A stretch of DNA of 64,000 nt from Datura wrightii (Eukaryota > Streptophyta > Magnoliopsida > Solanales > Solanaceae): NCBI GenBank assembly GCA_035772735.1, contig JASDFA010000018.1:58496001-58560000 (forward strand), written 5' to 3'. The position numbers and the translations under genes are program-made. Below, piece by piece: positions 22,233 to 33,674 of this stretch. The notes under the pieces were generated by a model. The model did not search any database, was not told where the DNA came from, and saw only the letters and a program-made list of their open reading frames with translations. Position 1 is the first letter of the stretch. Each line of letters opens with the position of its first letter.

Positions 22233-22463
22233 TAGTTAGGTGTTGGTTGCTATTGTTTTTAATGTATGTTTCTGTTCTGTTGTCGTGCCTGTGAAAAAAG
22301 TGTGACCCTGTGATTGTGATGTTTATGTTTTGTATTGTAATTAATGTGAAGCTATTGTGTGCTGTTGAATGTTGCTAGCCGGTTTTGTACATATTTTTGT
22401 TTTATCGAAATGATCGATATTTTTTTAAAAAAAATTTATATGAATTTTTAAATTTTTGGGTTT

Positions 22464-22578
22464 CTCGGCGTTTGTTTTCGGTTCTTTTACCGAGAATAGT
22501 CCCATTGAACCGAAGTCGTAGTTAGTGACCGTTCCGTATGATGGATGGATGACGACCGTCTTAAGGGAAATGTAGTCG
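22464..22578 (+). other. Conserved structured 3' noncoding block in B
   Basis: TTCGGTTC (22477) pairs with GAACCGAA (22507), and an overlapping CTCGG (22464) could pair with CCGAG (22490), so two alternative stems are possible. ATGGATGGATGACGACCGTCTTAAGGGAAAT follows (22541). Almost unchanged in C and recognisable in I. Confidence 0.5.
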
Positions 22579-23916
22579 TTAGGAGTAGATTTCTTTTGGT
22601 CATTTTATCTTCTAGTTTTGTGTTTTTCTTTTGTTGATTGTATCCTAAACCTGTCGTTACTTTATGGTTGCGAAATTTGGGTTGCGTGTTGTATATGATA
22701 TTTGAAATGCAAAGGTGATTCGTATGAAAGCATGCAACTCTGTAAATATGTTGAGATACCTAGGCCATAGAGTCCATTCAGTGTGATTGAGGCTTGATGT
22801 TTGAATTCTTGTAATTAGCTGATTGAAGAGTCTGTGAATATTTCTTGAGTTGAGCATGTGAAATGAGCGTATAGTGAGGTTTCGTTTCTTCCATGCTATT
22901 GTGAAGTGTCTAGAACTTGCCTGGTGTGTGTACGAAACGAAATGAAGGACGTGTATTGTAGGAAAGGATGTAGGCATTTCTTTGTTTTAACCGAAAGTTC
23001 TCTTTTTCATTATCGTACCCACCTTGAATGTACACCCTAGTTAGCTCATTGAGCCTTTAGCCTATTATTTTTCTTTTGTCAAAAAGGTGTAAACCGAGCT
23101 TAACCCCTTCTTTTCATTATCCGTGAATTTGATCCAAAACTCTTAAGCGCTTAAGAAAAGAAAATAATTTTCCCACAGTGTCAAAGAGTGAGAATGGTGA
23201 AAAGAAAAGAAAAGCAGAGTGATGAAAGGAAAGAAAAGGTCGAAGGTTCACTTGTTATAAATTAAATATAATGAAGATGTATAAATAATCTTTGTTATTG
23301 AGTCAAGTGTGCTTAAATATATGGGTCAAAATAAAGACAGACTTCAAGAATGGGAGGATGAAAGAAGAAACAATGCTCATGAAGTTGATGGGATGTATTG
23401 AAAAAGCGCTTAAGGATGCTAGTGGCTATTATTGGTTAGCCCAGTATTTACTAGTTCCGTAGCTTACATTACAACCCTTTAAGTCCTACGTGATCCTACA
23501 TCACATTTCCTTATATTAGTGGAGTAATACACTAAAGGCAAGCCTATGGTTCATGACATGATGCATGTGAATTCTTTTGGGAGAGAGAGCGAAATTGTGT
23601 TTATATGCCCCTGCATGTAATCTTTTGAGTTCATGTGATTAAAAAGGGGAAAATTCTCGTGTTGTGAGGGCACATGCTTGACGAGAGATTAAATTTCGTG
23701 TCGGATATCTTGATCAGCTGATATGCATGAGTTTGCCAATATCGAGAGTCGATTCTTGAGTCTAGGAGCTCTTAATGTGTTGAAGGTCATTGTATTGATA
23801 GGACCATGCGTGTTTTCTTGATGATTTGTTGTATTAAATAATCGGTATGACCGTAGCTTGAATTGTCAAACCAAAGTAGCCAGGATAGGGTGTAAATTTC
23901 ATGAGGTGTAAGATTG
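22579..23916 (+). other. Long 3' noncoding region of B
   Basis: AT-rich sequence shared along its length with C (36780-38130) and, with more divergence, with I. Recognisable blocks: TTCTAGAACTTGCCTGG-type tract, CTCTTAAGCGCTTAAGA (inverted repeat near 23140), purine runs near 23200-23240. No open frame is conserved. Confidence 0.7.
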
Positions 23917-23954
23917 TTGTTCGGGGACGAACAAGGATTTAAGTGTGGGGTAAG
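23917..23954 (+). other. Hairpin and polypurine tract of B
   Basis: TTGTTCG-GGGA-CGAACAA (23917-23934) is a perfect 7-base stem; then GGATTTAAGTGTGGGGTAAG directly before the LTR TG at 23955. The purine tract would prime plus-strand DNA synthesis. Confidence 0.75.
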
Positions 23955-25381
23955 TGATCTTGGGCAAATTTATATGCCCAAGTGATACTCAATTGTGTCA
24001 ATTTTGCCTTGTTTATCTATTGATGTTTATACATTCTCATGTGATTTGTAATAAAATGTGAATTTATACTAACCAACATGATTAGCTTTGTTTGGCAGAA
24101 AAAAATATAAAGTTATGGAGCTAAGATGCATGTTGGGAAAGATCGGGATTGGACTCCGACGCGAGCAAAGGAAAAAGCACTTGAAGGCACAAATTAAAAG
24201 GGCTCCGCGATGGAGCCGTGTCACGCTGCCATCGCGGATGCATTCTGCCTGGATGGTAAAATTATGTCTATTTCTAGTGGAGGTGCGCATTGGGGCCGTG
24301 GCACGTTGGCCTAGCCCCGCGTTGCACGCCGTGCCATGTTGGGCCTAAGTACCTGGACGACTAAATTCCAGTAAGGGTCCGCGTCGGTGGCGTGTCACGG
24401 AGGCAGTGCTCCGCGATGCACTCCGTGACACGTTGCTTGTTATTCCGGGAAAAATTCCCACAAGTATAAATAGAACACTTAGGTTCATTTTTAATGATTC
24501 TGACTTGGTGGAGCAAGAACGTGGGTTACAGGCAGTTGAGGGGACGAAAATATCAGGGTTCTTCTCTATCTCCTTCTTCTTTATTTCAATTGCTTGTATG
24601 ATTAACACTCATTTAACGATGTTTAATCCACAAATGAGTGGCTAAATCCTCTTCTTGTTGAGGTTAAGAATAATTGTATTGAAATGTAATTATTGATCAA
24701 TTGGTTTTTCATCTTTTCTTTCATGGTTGTTCTATTGATTCTTGTTCTTACTGCATTAATGTGTGGCCAATGTTAATGTATATCTAAAAAGTTTGGTTTC
24801 ACTCGAGAGAGCAAGAAATTGGAAAGTTGTGAATTGATAGGATATGATCTTTTCTTAGTTTGGGAAAATTGAGAATTGATTTACCTTCAGGATAGAGATA
24901 TACCTGAAAGTCGTATTAGTTAATTAAGGAATCGGTTTTGTAAGGCTAGAACATGAATTTCGTTTTATCATAGAAATATAGGTGGACGGTTCATGCTTCT
25001 TAAGTTGGGTTAAATACGAGAGTTTTAATTCATTGGCAATAATTCTTGACTAGCAACCGGAGAAAAGATTAACCAAATTGTATTGATGATTTGTTTCTCT
25101 ACATGTTCGTTTAACCTCAGCATGCTCGTACTTATAGTTCAGACTCAAATTGTATATTCGTTTTATAATTAGTTTAAAATTAAAAACCAAAATACCAAAC
25201 TTTTCTTAACACTGTTGTCTGCATTTTTAGAGTTAAGGTTTATTGACACTTGAGTAGATTGTTACCCTAGCCCAGTCCCTGTGGGATCGATACTTGACTT
25301 ACTTGAGCCACTTTACTACTTGTTCGACCACGTGCACTTGTGTGTAGCTATATACCCATCGCATACAGCCCGAACAATACT
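23955..25381 (+). repeat. 3' LTR of B and right TSD
   Basis: 1422-base LTR (23955-25376), TGATCTTGGGCA..CCCGAACA, followed by ATACT (25377-25381). GC module at 24201-24437 and TATAAATA at 24465-24472. Confidence 0.93.
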
Positions 25382-25437
25382 CTTAACCAACACGCGAATA
25401 GGCCATCTATGTGTTGGGAATTTGACGGGGTATAACA
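25382..25437 (-). repeat. 3' LTR of D, proximal end
   Basis: The first 56 bases of the D 3' LTR on the minus strand, starting TGTTATACCCCG at 25437. Separated from the rest by B. Confidence 0.92.
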
Positions 25438-25471
25438 TTCTCCCCTCCTTAAGAACATTCGTCCTCGAATG
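25438..25471 (-). other. Hairpin and polypurine tract of D
   Basis: On the minus strand CATTCG-AGGA-CGAATG (25456-25471) forms a perfect 6-base stem; then TTCTTAAGGAGGGGAGAA runs to the LTR start. The TTCGAGGACGAA core is the same as in the Athila elements here. Confidence 0.75.
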
Positions 25472-25703
25472 TAAACTTCTATCTAGAGGACTTTTCAACT
25501 TACTCAACTTGTTTCTAGAAAACTTTCGGCAGAGTTTCCCCTGTAATATGGACTATCCCAAAATCCTGAAATGCAGAAAAGTCCCATACAGGTACTCCAT
25601 ATACTACTATAGTATTTAAATGACAGATTTAAATAGACCTTCTCATTTGTATATACTATAAGGCACTGCATAAGATAACAATATTAACATACCTGTTGCC
25701 TGA

Positions 25704-27240
25704 CTAGGCTTGAAATAAATGAGGGTATCTGGTCATCATATCTTCATTTGCCTCCCAAGTCATCTCCTCTCAGTTCCTGTTACGCCACAATACCTTGACA
25801 GACGCAATATCTTTAGTTCTCAATCTACGAATCTGTCTGTCTAAGATGGCTACTGGAACCTCTTCATATGCTAACTCTTCTGTGACCTGGACATCCTGAA
25901 TTGGAACAACTGTGGAAGGGTCTCCTACGAACTTCCTTAACATAGATACATGGAATACGGGGTGAACAGATGCTAACTCTGGAGGCAAGTTCAATTCGTA
26001 TGCAACTCGGCCTATTCTTCACTGAATCTGATATGGCCCAATGAACCTCGGGCTAAGTTTGCCCTTCTTGCCAAACCTCATCACCCCTTTCATCGGAGAT
26101 ACTTTCAAAAATACCCAGTCACCTACTGCAAATTCTAGATTTCTGCGCCGCATATCTGCATAAGACTTCTGGCGGCTCTGAGCAGTCAGTAAGCATTCTC
26201 TGATAAGCTTTACCTTATCCTCTGACTGTTGAATGATGTATGGCCCAATCAACGCTGATTCTCCCACTTCAAACCGACCAACCGACGATCTGCATTTTCG
26301 CCCATATAAGGCTTCAAAGGGCGCCATCTGGATGGCTGAATGACAACTGTTATTATAGGCAAATTCAATCAACGGCAGATGCTCATCCCAGCTACCCCCA
26401 AAATCTAGTACACACGCCCGTAGCATATCTTCGAGCGTCTGGATAGTTCATTCTGCTTTCCCGTCTATCTGAGGATGAAAGGCTATACTTAAGTTAATCT
26501 GTGTCCCCAAGCCTCTCTGGAACGACTGCCAGAATCTCGCTGTAAATTGTGCTCCTCTATCTGAGATAATAGACACCAGAACACCGTGCAATCTGATCAT
26601 CTCTCTAATATACAGTTCAGCATAGTCCTCAGCGGAGAACGTAGTTCGTACTGGTAGGAAATGGGCTGATTTTGTCAGTCTATCAACTATCACCCAAATA
26701 GAATCATGTCTATGTCTGGTACGGGCTAATCCTGTTACAAAATCCATATTTATCGCTTCCCATTTCCATAAAGGAACAGCTATATCCTGCGTCAGACCGC
26801 CCGATTTCTGGTGTTCTGCTTTTACCTGCTGGCAGTTAGGACATCTAGATACAAATTCAGCTATTTCAGCTTTCATACCTGGCCACCAATAGATGTCTTT
26901 GATGTCGTGGTACATTTTCGTTGCTCCTGGATGAAGGGAATAACGAGCGCAATGTACCTCATGCATAATCTGCTGGCGAAGCTCTGGAACATTCGGGACA
27001 CATAGGCGGCCCTTACAACATAGCACTTCATCCTCAGTCACTTGGAAATCTGGCTCCTTACCTTTCTGAACTCTATCTCTGAGCTGGACTAAGTTAGGGT
27101 CCTCGTACTGCCGTTCTTTTACCTCTATAACTAACGATGACACAGCAGAGTTCTGAATCACCGCTCTGTTATTTTCTGTTTCTACTAATCGAACAGCTAA
27201 ACTAGCTAGCTGATGAATTTCCTTGGCTAACTCCCACTTC
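25704..27240 (-). pseudogene. Integrase with chromodomain tail of D, three stops
   Basis: From the right: zinc-binding region with H..H ([15 protein letters not shown]) and intact CPNC (near 26840), core with [25 protein letters not shown] and LEDMLRA, then VFLKVSPMKGVMRFGKKGKLS, FHVSMLRKFVGD and the chromodomain-like VAILDRQIRRLRTKDIASV..WRNRN, EEMTWEANEDMM, ending at 25704. Stops replace an Arg codon after DGKAE (about 26447), follow QIQ (about 26018), and interrupt the chromodomain (about 25769). The residues of the catalytic triad and zinc site are readable, so the loss is recent compared with E. Confidence 0.87.
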
Positions 27241-28480
27241 TCGGGTCGCAAATACGCTAAACTCCCCATTGACTTACGGCTGAGGGCATCTGCTACTACA
27301 TTGGCTCTCCCTGGGTGGTAGAGAATATTTACATCATAGTCTTTCAGCAATTCTAACCAATGACGCTGCCGCATATTTAACTCCCTCAATGTGAAAATGT
27401 ACTGCAGACTTTTATGATCTGTAAAAATGTCTACATGAATGCCATACAGATAATGCCTCTAGATTTTCAGAGCGTGGATCACTACGGCCAATTCCATGTC
27501 ATGGGTCGGATAGTTCTTTTTGTGCTTCCTCAACTGTCTGGAAGTATAAGCAATCACCTTACCATGCTGCATCAACACACAACCCAGTCCAATGCCTGAA
27601 GCGTCGCAATACACCGCATACCCATCTGTTCCCTCTGGCAATGCTAGTACCTGGGCGGAGGTCAATCTGTCCTTCAATTCTTGAAAACTCTGCTCACATG
27701 CCTCCGTCCACTGAAATTTTGCTGCTTTCTGTGTCAACTTTGTCAGAGGTGCTGCTATAGTGGAGAATCCTTCAACAAATCTCCGGTAATACCCTGCTAA
27801 ACCCAGGAAACTGCGAACCTCAGTAGGAGTGGTAGGTCTGGGCCATGTCTTGACCGCTCCTATTTCCTGTGTGTCCACCTGTATACCAGCATCTGACATG
27901 ATATGCCCCAAAAAAGGAAACTGAGTTCAGCCAGAACTCACACTTAGAAAACTTGGCATACAGCTGACAGTCTCTAAGAATCTGGAGTACTGTTCGTAAA
28001 TGGTTCTGGTGATCTGTCTCTGAACGAGAATATACCAGAATATTATCGATAAGTACTATCACAAACAGATCCAAATACGGTCTGAATATGCGGTTCATCA
28101 GGTCCATAAACACTGCGGGAGCATTCGTCAGCCCAAAAGACATGACTAGAAATTCAAAGTGACTATATCTGGTCCTGAAAGCAGTCTTTGGAATGTCCCT
28201 TTCACGAACTCAGACCTGGTGATATCCGGACCTCAAATCTATCTTAGAGAAACATCTGGCCCCCTGCAACTGGTCAAACAAATCATCTATTCTAGGGAGC
28301 GGGTATTTGTTTTTAACCGTTACCTTATTCAGCTGCCGGTAGTCTATACACATACGGAGTGAGCCATCTTTCTTTCTTACAAACAGAATTGGCGCACCCC
28401 ACGGGGAAGTACTAGGCCTGATAAAGCCTTTGTCGAGCAAATCTTTTAACTGCTCTTTCAACTCTCTAAGCTCAGTTGGT
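27241..28480 (-). pseudogene. Reverse transcriptase and RNase H of D
   Basis: RT runs from [12 protein letters not shown] (about 28480) through [60 protein letters not shown]. The catalytic pair normally reads IDD; here it is IDN, the second Asp codon being AAT (28042-28044), so RT is inactive even apart from frame damage. A stop follows GYHQV (about 28207), a frameshift lies near 27905 and a TAG replaces Trp at about 27456. RNase H shows [12 protein letters not shown] and [10 protein letters not shown]. Confidence 0.87.
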
Positions 28481-29106
28481 GCCATGCGATACGGGGGAAT
28501 GGATATAGGTTGAGTCCCTGGCAACAAGTCAATTGCAAAATCTATCTCCCTTTCAGGAGGGATACCAGGCAACTCATCTAGAAATACGTCAGGGAATTCA
28601 TTGACCACTGGAATAAACTGAAGAGTCGGAGGTTCCACCCGAACATCCTGGACTCTAACTAGGTGGTAAATACATCCCTTTGCTATTAATTTTCTCGCCT
28701 GAAGGTAGGAAATAAACCTACCTTTTGGCGTAGCTGTGCTCCCTTTACACTCTAGCACTGCTTCCCCCGGAAAGTGAAATCGGACCGTCTTGGTCCAGCA
28801 TTCTAAGTTGGCATAGCATGGAACTAACCAGTCCATACCCATAATGGCATCGAAGTCGACCATCTTAAGTTCTATTAAGTCTACTGTGGTCTGGCGATCG
28901 GCAACCTCTACCGTACACCCTCGGTAAACCCTTTTAGCTGTAATTGAGTCACCGACCAGTGTAAGCACTGGAAAGGGCTGCTGAAGCAATTCTGGTTCGA
29001 TACCCAACTTTTGGGCCACAAATGGTGTAATATATGACAAGGTAGACCCTGTATCAATCAATACATCAACAGGGTATGAGCAGATAATCAATATACCTGT
29101 GACCAC
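28481..29106 (-). pseudogene. Protease of D, readable
   Basis: One uninterrupted stretch with the active site [18 protein letters not shown] (Asp codon near 29065), AIMGMDWL and [11 protein letters not shown], leading straight into RT. This is the best preserved enzyme part of D and keeps its catalytic Asp, unlike E. It would cut the gag-pol polyprotein. Confidence 0.85.
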
Positions 29107-29807
29107 GTCGGGAGATGCCTCTGAATCCTGCCTCCCCGGAAATGCATAAGTACGGCTGGGGCCTGCACCTGAGCCAGAGGCTCCTGATCTACCTCAGCCC
29201 CTATTTGCTGAACCTGAGGGTCTGCGCCCTACTGAGGCTACTAGAGCTCGTGGCCCCGTTGATGTTCTATCTAGACTATCCCGGCTACCCTATCCTTTGG
29301 CCGGACAATCTCTCATTAAATGCCCTTCCTGTCCGCAGTTATAACACCCTAAGAAGCCTTTCCTGTAGGCTCCAGAATGGGGTCGGTGGCATATAGGACA
29401 AGGGGTAGGTACAAATCTACTCTGTTCTGCCCTCCGCTGCTGAGGTGATGCTACTGTCCGTAAACTGCTACCGGACTCTGACTGACTCCGACGAACAAAT
29501 CTGCCTCTCTGCTATTGTACCGGAGGTAAAGATCTGGGTGGCCTATCTAAAAACCATGGTCTCGGCTCCTGAGGTACTTCCCCCTGAATCTCAACGGGTC
29601 TGTTTCTACGGCGCTTCTCCGGAGTCGCCTGCCTATCGCCCTGCTGCCGTTGTCTCAGGCCCTCAATCGTCTGTGCAAAGGGCTGTACCCTGGCTATGTC
29701 CATGTCCTCTCTCAGAGTAGCCGTCATGCACATCTCTATGTAATCTGAATTCAGGCACATAATAAAGCGATGGACTTTGGACGACATGGTGTCCACAAAT
29801 GCTGGAG
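29107..29807 (-). pseudogene. gag 3' half of D with CCHC knuckle
   Basis: Continues the gag reading frame directly after the C insertion: VHRFIMCLNSDYIEMC, TATLREDMDIARV, then a stop at 29512 and a basic stretch, the nucleocapsid knuckle CYNCGQEGHLMRDC (about 29304-29346) and at least two further stops before the protease. The frame is the same as that of 39596-40203 and of the protease. Confidence 0.82.
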
Positions 29808-29812
29808 CATAG
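29808..29812. repeat. Target-site duplication of C (left copy)
   Basis: CATAG here and at 39591-39595. The site is a codon of the D gag. Confidence 0.95.
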
Positions 29813-31233
29813 TGATCTTGGGCAGATTTATATGCCCAAGTGATACTCAAAAGTATCATTTTCGCCTTGTTTATCTAGAAATGTGTATATACTTTCATGT
29901 AATTGGTAATAAAATGTGAATTTATACTAACCAACATGATTAGCATTGTTTTGTAGGTAAAATGTGATTTCGGGAAGCTAAAATGCATGTTGGATGATAT
30001 CGGAGTTGGACTTGGATGCGAGCAAGGAAAAAGGCATAGGACTTCACGAATTAAAGAGGCTCCGCGATGGAGCCGTGTCACGCTGCCATCGCGGAGGCAT
30101 TCTGCCTGGAGGGTGAAAAGTTATCCAATTTCCAGTGGAGGGTCGCGTCTGCTCCGTGGCACGGTGGCTAGCCTCCGCGTTGCACGCCGTGCCACGTTGG
30201 TGTTTAATTTCCTAGACCCCCAGTTCCAGTGAGGGTCCGTGTTCACGGCGTGTCACGGAGGCAGTGCTCCGCGATGCACTCCGTGACACGTTGCTCATAT
30301 TTCCAGGAAAAATTCCCACTAGTGTAAATAGAACACTTAAGTGTATTTTTCATAATTCAGACTTGGTGGAGCAAGGACGTGGGTTACAGGCAGTTGAGGG
30401 ATGAAAAGTTCAAGGTTTTTTCTCTCTTTCTTTCTTCTCTAATTCAATTGTTTGTATGACTAACACTCGTTTTATGATGATTAATCCACAAATGAGTGGC
30501 TAATTCCCTTCCTTGCTGAGATTATGAACACTTGTGATGAATTTTGATTATTAATTATATGGTTTTTCATCTTTTTCTTCCATGTTGTTCTATTAATTCT
30601 TGTTCTTACTGCATTGGTGTGTGGCCTACATTAATGTACATCTAAAAAGTCCGATTTCACTCGAGAGAGCACGAATTGGAAAGTTGTGAATTAATAGGAT
30701 ATTGTTCTTAACTTGATTTGGGAAAATTGAGTTTTTGATGTGCATTCAGGATAGAAATATACCTGAAAGTCGTATTAGTCAATTTAGGAACTGGAATTTT
30801 ATGGCTAGAACATGAATTGCATTTGATCACAGAAATGTAGACGGATGGTTCATGATTCTTAAGTGAGATTAAATACGAGAGTTTTAATCTCTTGGCAAAT
30901 GTTCTTGGCTAGCAACTGGAAGAAAAGATTAACCAATTTATGATGATAATCGGTTTCATTACATGTTCTTTAACCTCAGCATGCTTTTATCCATAGTCCA
31001 AATTCAAAGTAGATAATTGTTCGTAGTTTTAGCATAAAATTTATAAAACAAATTATTCAATTTTTGGTTATTAATTGTCAGCATATATAGAAGTAAAAAT
31101 ATAGTATACTTGAGCAAATTGCACTTAACCTAAGTCTCTGTGGGATCGATACTTGGCTTACTAAAGCCACTTACTACTTGTTCGACCACGTGCACTTGCG
31201 TGTCGGTTTTATAACCCCAAAACCACCCGAACA
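29813..31233 (+). repeat. 5' LTR of C
   Basis: TGATCTTGGGCA..CCCGAACA, 1421 bases. U3 carries the GC module (30058-30292). The TATA position reads TGTAAATA (30323-30330) while the 3' copy has TATAAATA, so the promoter of this copy may be weakened. Confidence 0.94.
30058..30330 (+). promoter_or_regulatory. U3 promoter region of C, TATA mutated
   Basis: CTCCGCGATGGAGCCGTGTCACG, GCCGTGCCACGTTGG, GCGTGTCACGGAGG, CTCCGCGATGCACTCCGTG then ACACGTTG, followed by the altered TATA. The 3' LTR keeps the intact TATA at 38679-38686. Confidence 0.65.
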
Positions 31234-31239
31234 AGTTTT

Positions 31240-31257
31240 TGGCACCGCTGCCGGGGA
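31240..31257 (+). other. Primer binding site of C (tRNA-Asp type)
   Basis: TGGCACCGCTGCCGGGGA, six bases after the LTR; two differences from the complement of plant tRNA-Asp. Confidence 0.83.
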
Positions 31258-31367
31258 CTTGGCAATTGGTGAATTTGTTTTAAGTGTTAATTTACTGTAT
31301 TTTCATTTTCTTAAGTGTTGACAACTTGGTCTTAGCCTGTATTTTGCAGACTTAATTGCTGTGAACA

Positions 31368-33674
31368 CTGGCAAGAGATAAAGAGCTGGTGGAATCTTAT
31401 ATAGAGCCAGAACGTATATTTCACAGTAAACGGAAAGAAGCTCTACAAAGAAAGATGCAGTTGCTCAGACAGACCATTATGGAGCAACAAAATCCACCGG
31501 TTGTAAGGGCAGTGTTAGTGCCCGAAGAAGTAGCAGCAAGGCCGGTTCGCGAGGTGGCAATCCTACATGCCAACAATGTTACATCCAGTATCCGCAAACC
31601 AGAGCCTGGAGGGAGATTTGAACTCAAGAAAAATATGGTGCAATTGTTGCACACAAGCGGGCAATTTACCGGTCTCCCTCATGAAGACCCACAACAGCAT
31701 CTCCAAAACTTTTTGGAGATAAGTGACACGTACATACCCGCTGGAGTTTCACCTGACTATGTTCGGCTTACATTATTTCCGTTCTCATTACTCGGAGAAG
31801 CCAAGAGGTGGTTGAAAGCTGAGCCACCAAATTCTATTTCAACGTGGGATGATCTTGCACGGAAGTTCTTGATAAGGTTTTTTCCCTCTGGTAAAATAGC
31901 AAGACTTAGAAGTCAAATTCTAAGTTTCAAACAGAGGGAGGGAGAAAATTTATATCAAGCCTGGGAGAGATTTAAATCCATGTTGCGGGACTGTCCTCAT
32001 CATCATCAGTCCAATGAGGTGTTGGTGCACACATTTATTGAGGGTTTGGAACCCCACACCAAAATATTGCTAGATTCAGCAGCTGGAGGGCAAGCGCTGG
32101 AAAAGACTTATGAGGAGCTGTATACCTTGCTAAACCGGATTTCACAAGGCAATCCAGAATGGAATGCTGACTCATCACGAGGTGGGACAAGGAAAGCAGC
32201 AGGAGTGCTTGAAGTGGATGGGTTTACAGATATCGCTGCACAGATAGCTGCCTTGCAAAATCAATTGAACAACCACTTCAGCAACATGACTTTGAACCAG
32301 CCGTCAGCTCCAGTTAATGCAGTCCAGCAATTGTGGTGTGAAATGTGTGGAAGCAGTGAGCACTCAGCTGAGTGCTATGGAGCAAATCCTGACTCGGTAA
32401 ACTTTATGGGTAATGCAGAAAGAAATCACCAGCAGTATGGTAGTAGCTACAATTCAAATTGGAGGAATCATCCTAACTTCTCATGGGGTAGCAACAACCA
32501 TCAAGGCCAAAGTTCGGGTCAGCGTGTGCAAAGGAATCAAGGAGGGAAACAGAACTACCAATTTCAATTCAGAAATAACAATGCACCTCCTCCACCACCA
32601 TCACCCAGCATTGAGGAGATGTTCAAGACCATGATAGCTAACCAAGCTCAATTGCAGGCTAACTATGTGAAATTGGCAGCCGAAGTGATAAACAATCAGT
32701 TAGCTACCAAGGCTCTTGAGTATCAATTTGGGCAATTTGCTAGTGCCCAAAATACAAGGCCTAGAGGAGGACTGCCAAGCGACACGGATCCAAATCCCAA
32801 GCAGGTAAATGCAGTGACCACAAGGAGTGGCTTGCAGCTGAAGGAGGTGGAACCAGAAAGACCACCTCAACACTCGGGAGCAGCAGAAGTTGAGGGGGAG
32901 CAAAGTTCGGAAAGGGGGAAGACCAAAGAAGCTGAATCAAAAAGACCTCCACCCCCGTTCCCTCAACGACTCAAGAAACACAAAGAGGAGGCGTGTTTCA
33001 AGAAATTCATGGAGGTGCTTAAACAGGTACATGTTAATTTACCTCTTGTTGATGTCTTGCAGGGAGTGCCTAAATATGCCAAATACATAAAGGACATCGT
33101 GGCCAACAAAAGTCGGTTGACTGAGTATGCTACGGTGGCTTTAACGGAGGAGTGCACTTCCCGGATCCAAAACAGACTGCCCACAAAGCTAAAAGATCCT
33201 GGAAGTTTTACTATCCAGCTTACTATTAGGCAGAGCATCCGAGCTCGTGGATTGTGTGACTTGGGGGCAAGTATAAATCTGATGCCGTCTTCGGTATTCA
33301 GAAAGTTGGGTTTAGGGAGTCCTAGACCTACAACCGTAATCTTGCAGTTGGCGGATCGATCCTTAGCTAGGCCGGATGGCATTGTTGAGGATGTTCTGGT
33401 GCAAGTTGGCTCCCTAATTTTCCCGGTAGATTTTGTCGTGCTGGATTTTGAACCAGGCGCGGAAGTCCCATTTATTTTGGGATGACCCTTCTTGGAAACC
33501 GGGAAAGCATTAATCGACGTAGCTGCGGGGCAACTCACAATGCGAGCACATGACAAGGTAGAGGTGTTCGATGTGTATAAAGCACCCAAGCTCCCGATGG
33601 TGCATGAAGAACTCTCGGTGATCAATGTGATTGATCATGGTAATGCTAGGCAGATGGAGGATGCCCGAGAGTAA
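31368..33674 (+). pseudogene. gag-protease of C, one in-frame stop
   Basis: A single frame from CTG 31368 (ACACTGG context) to TAA 33674. Domains: N-terminal coiled or basic stretch with KEALQRKMQLL; gag core (RPVREV, KPEPGGRFELK, LPHEDPQQHLQNFLEI, SLLGEAKRWLK, LARKFLIRFFP, LYQAWERFKSML, FIEGLEPHTK); zinc knuckle CEMCGSSEHSAEC near residue 325; Asn/Gln-rich linker; and protease with LCDLGASINLMPSS and VDFVVLDFEPGAEVPFILG. TGA at 33483 interrupts FILGRPF. In-frame codons upstream of CTG reach a TGA at 31362, so no upstream ATG exists. The frame ends where the pol deletion begins; no RT follows. Gag of this copy would be translatable up to the protease. Confidence 0.9.

Larger units (their letters stand above)
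15589..25376 (+). mobile_element. Element B: non-autonomous Athila-type element with ORF2
   Basis: 9788 bases with LTRs of 1415 and 1422 bases, TSD ATACT, tRNA-Asp-type PBS, gag-protease, no RT, RNase H or integrase, then a complete ORF2 region and a hairpin-PPT before the 3' LTR. C has the same layout and nearly the same length (9778). The two LTRs differ at roughly 3 per cent of positions in the first 500 bases by eye, so the insertion is fairly young, younger than D in which it sits. Mobility would have needed RT and integrase from another element. Confidence 0.93.
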
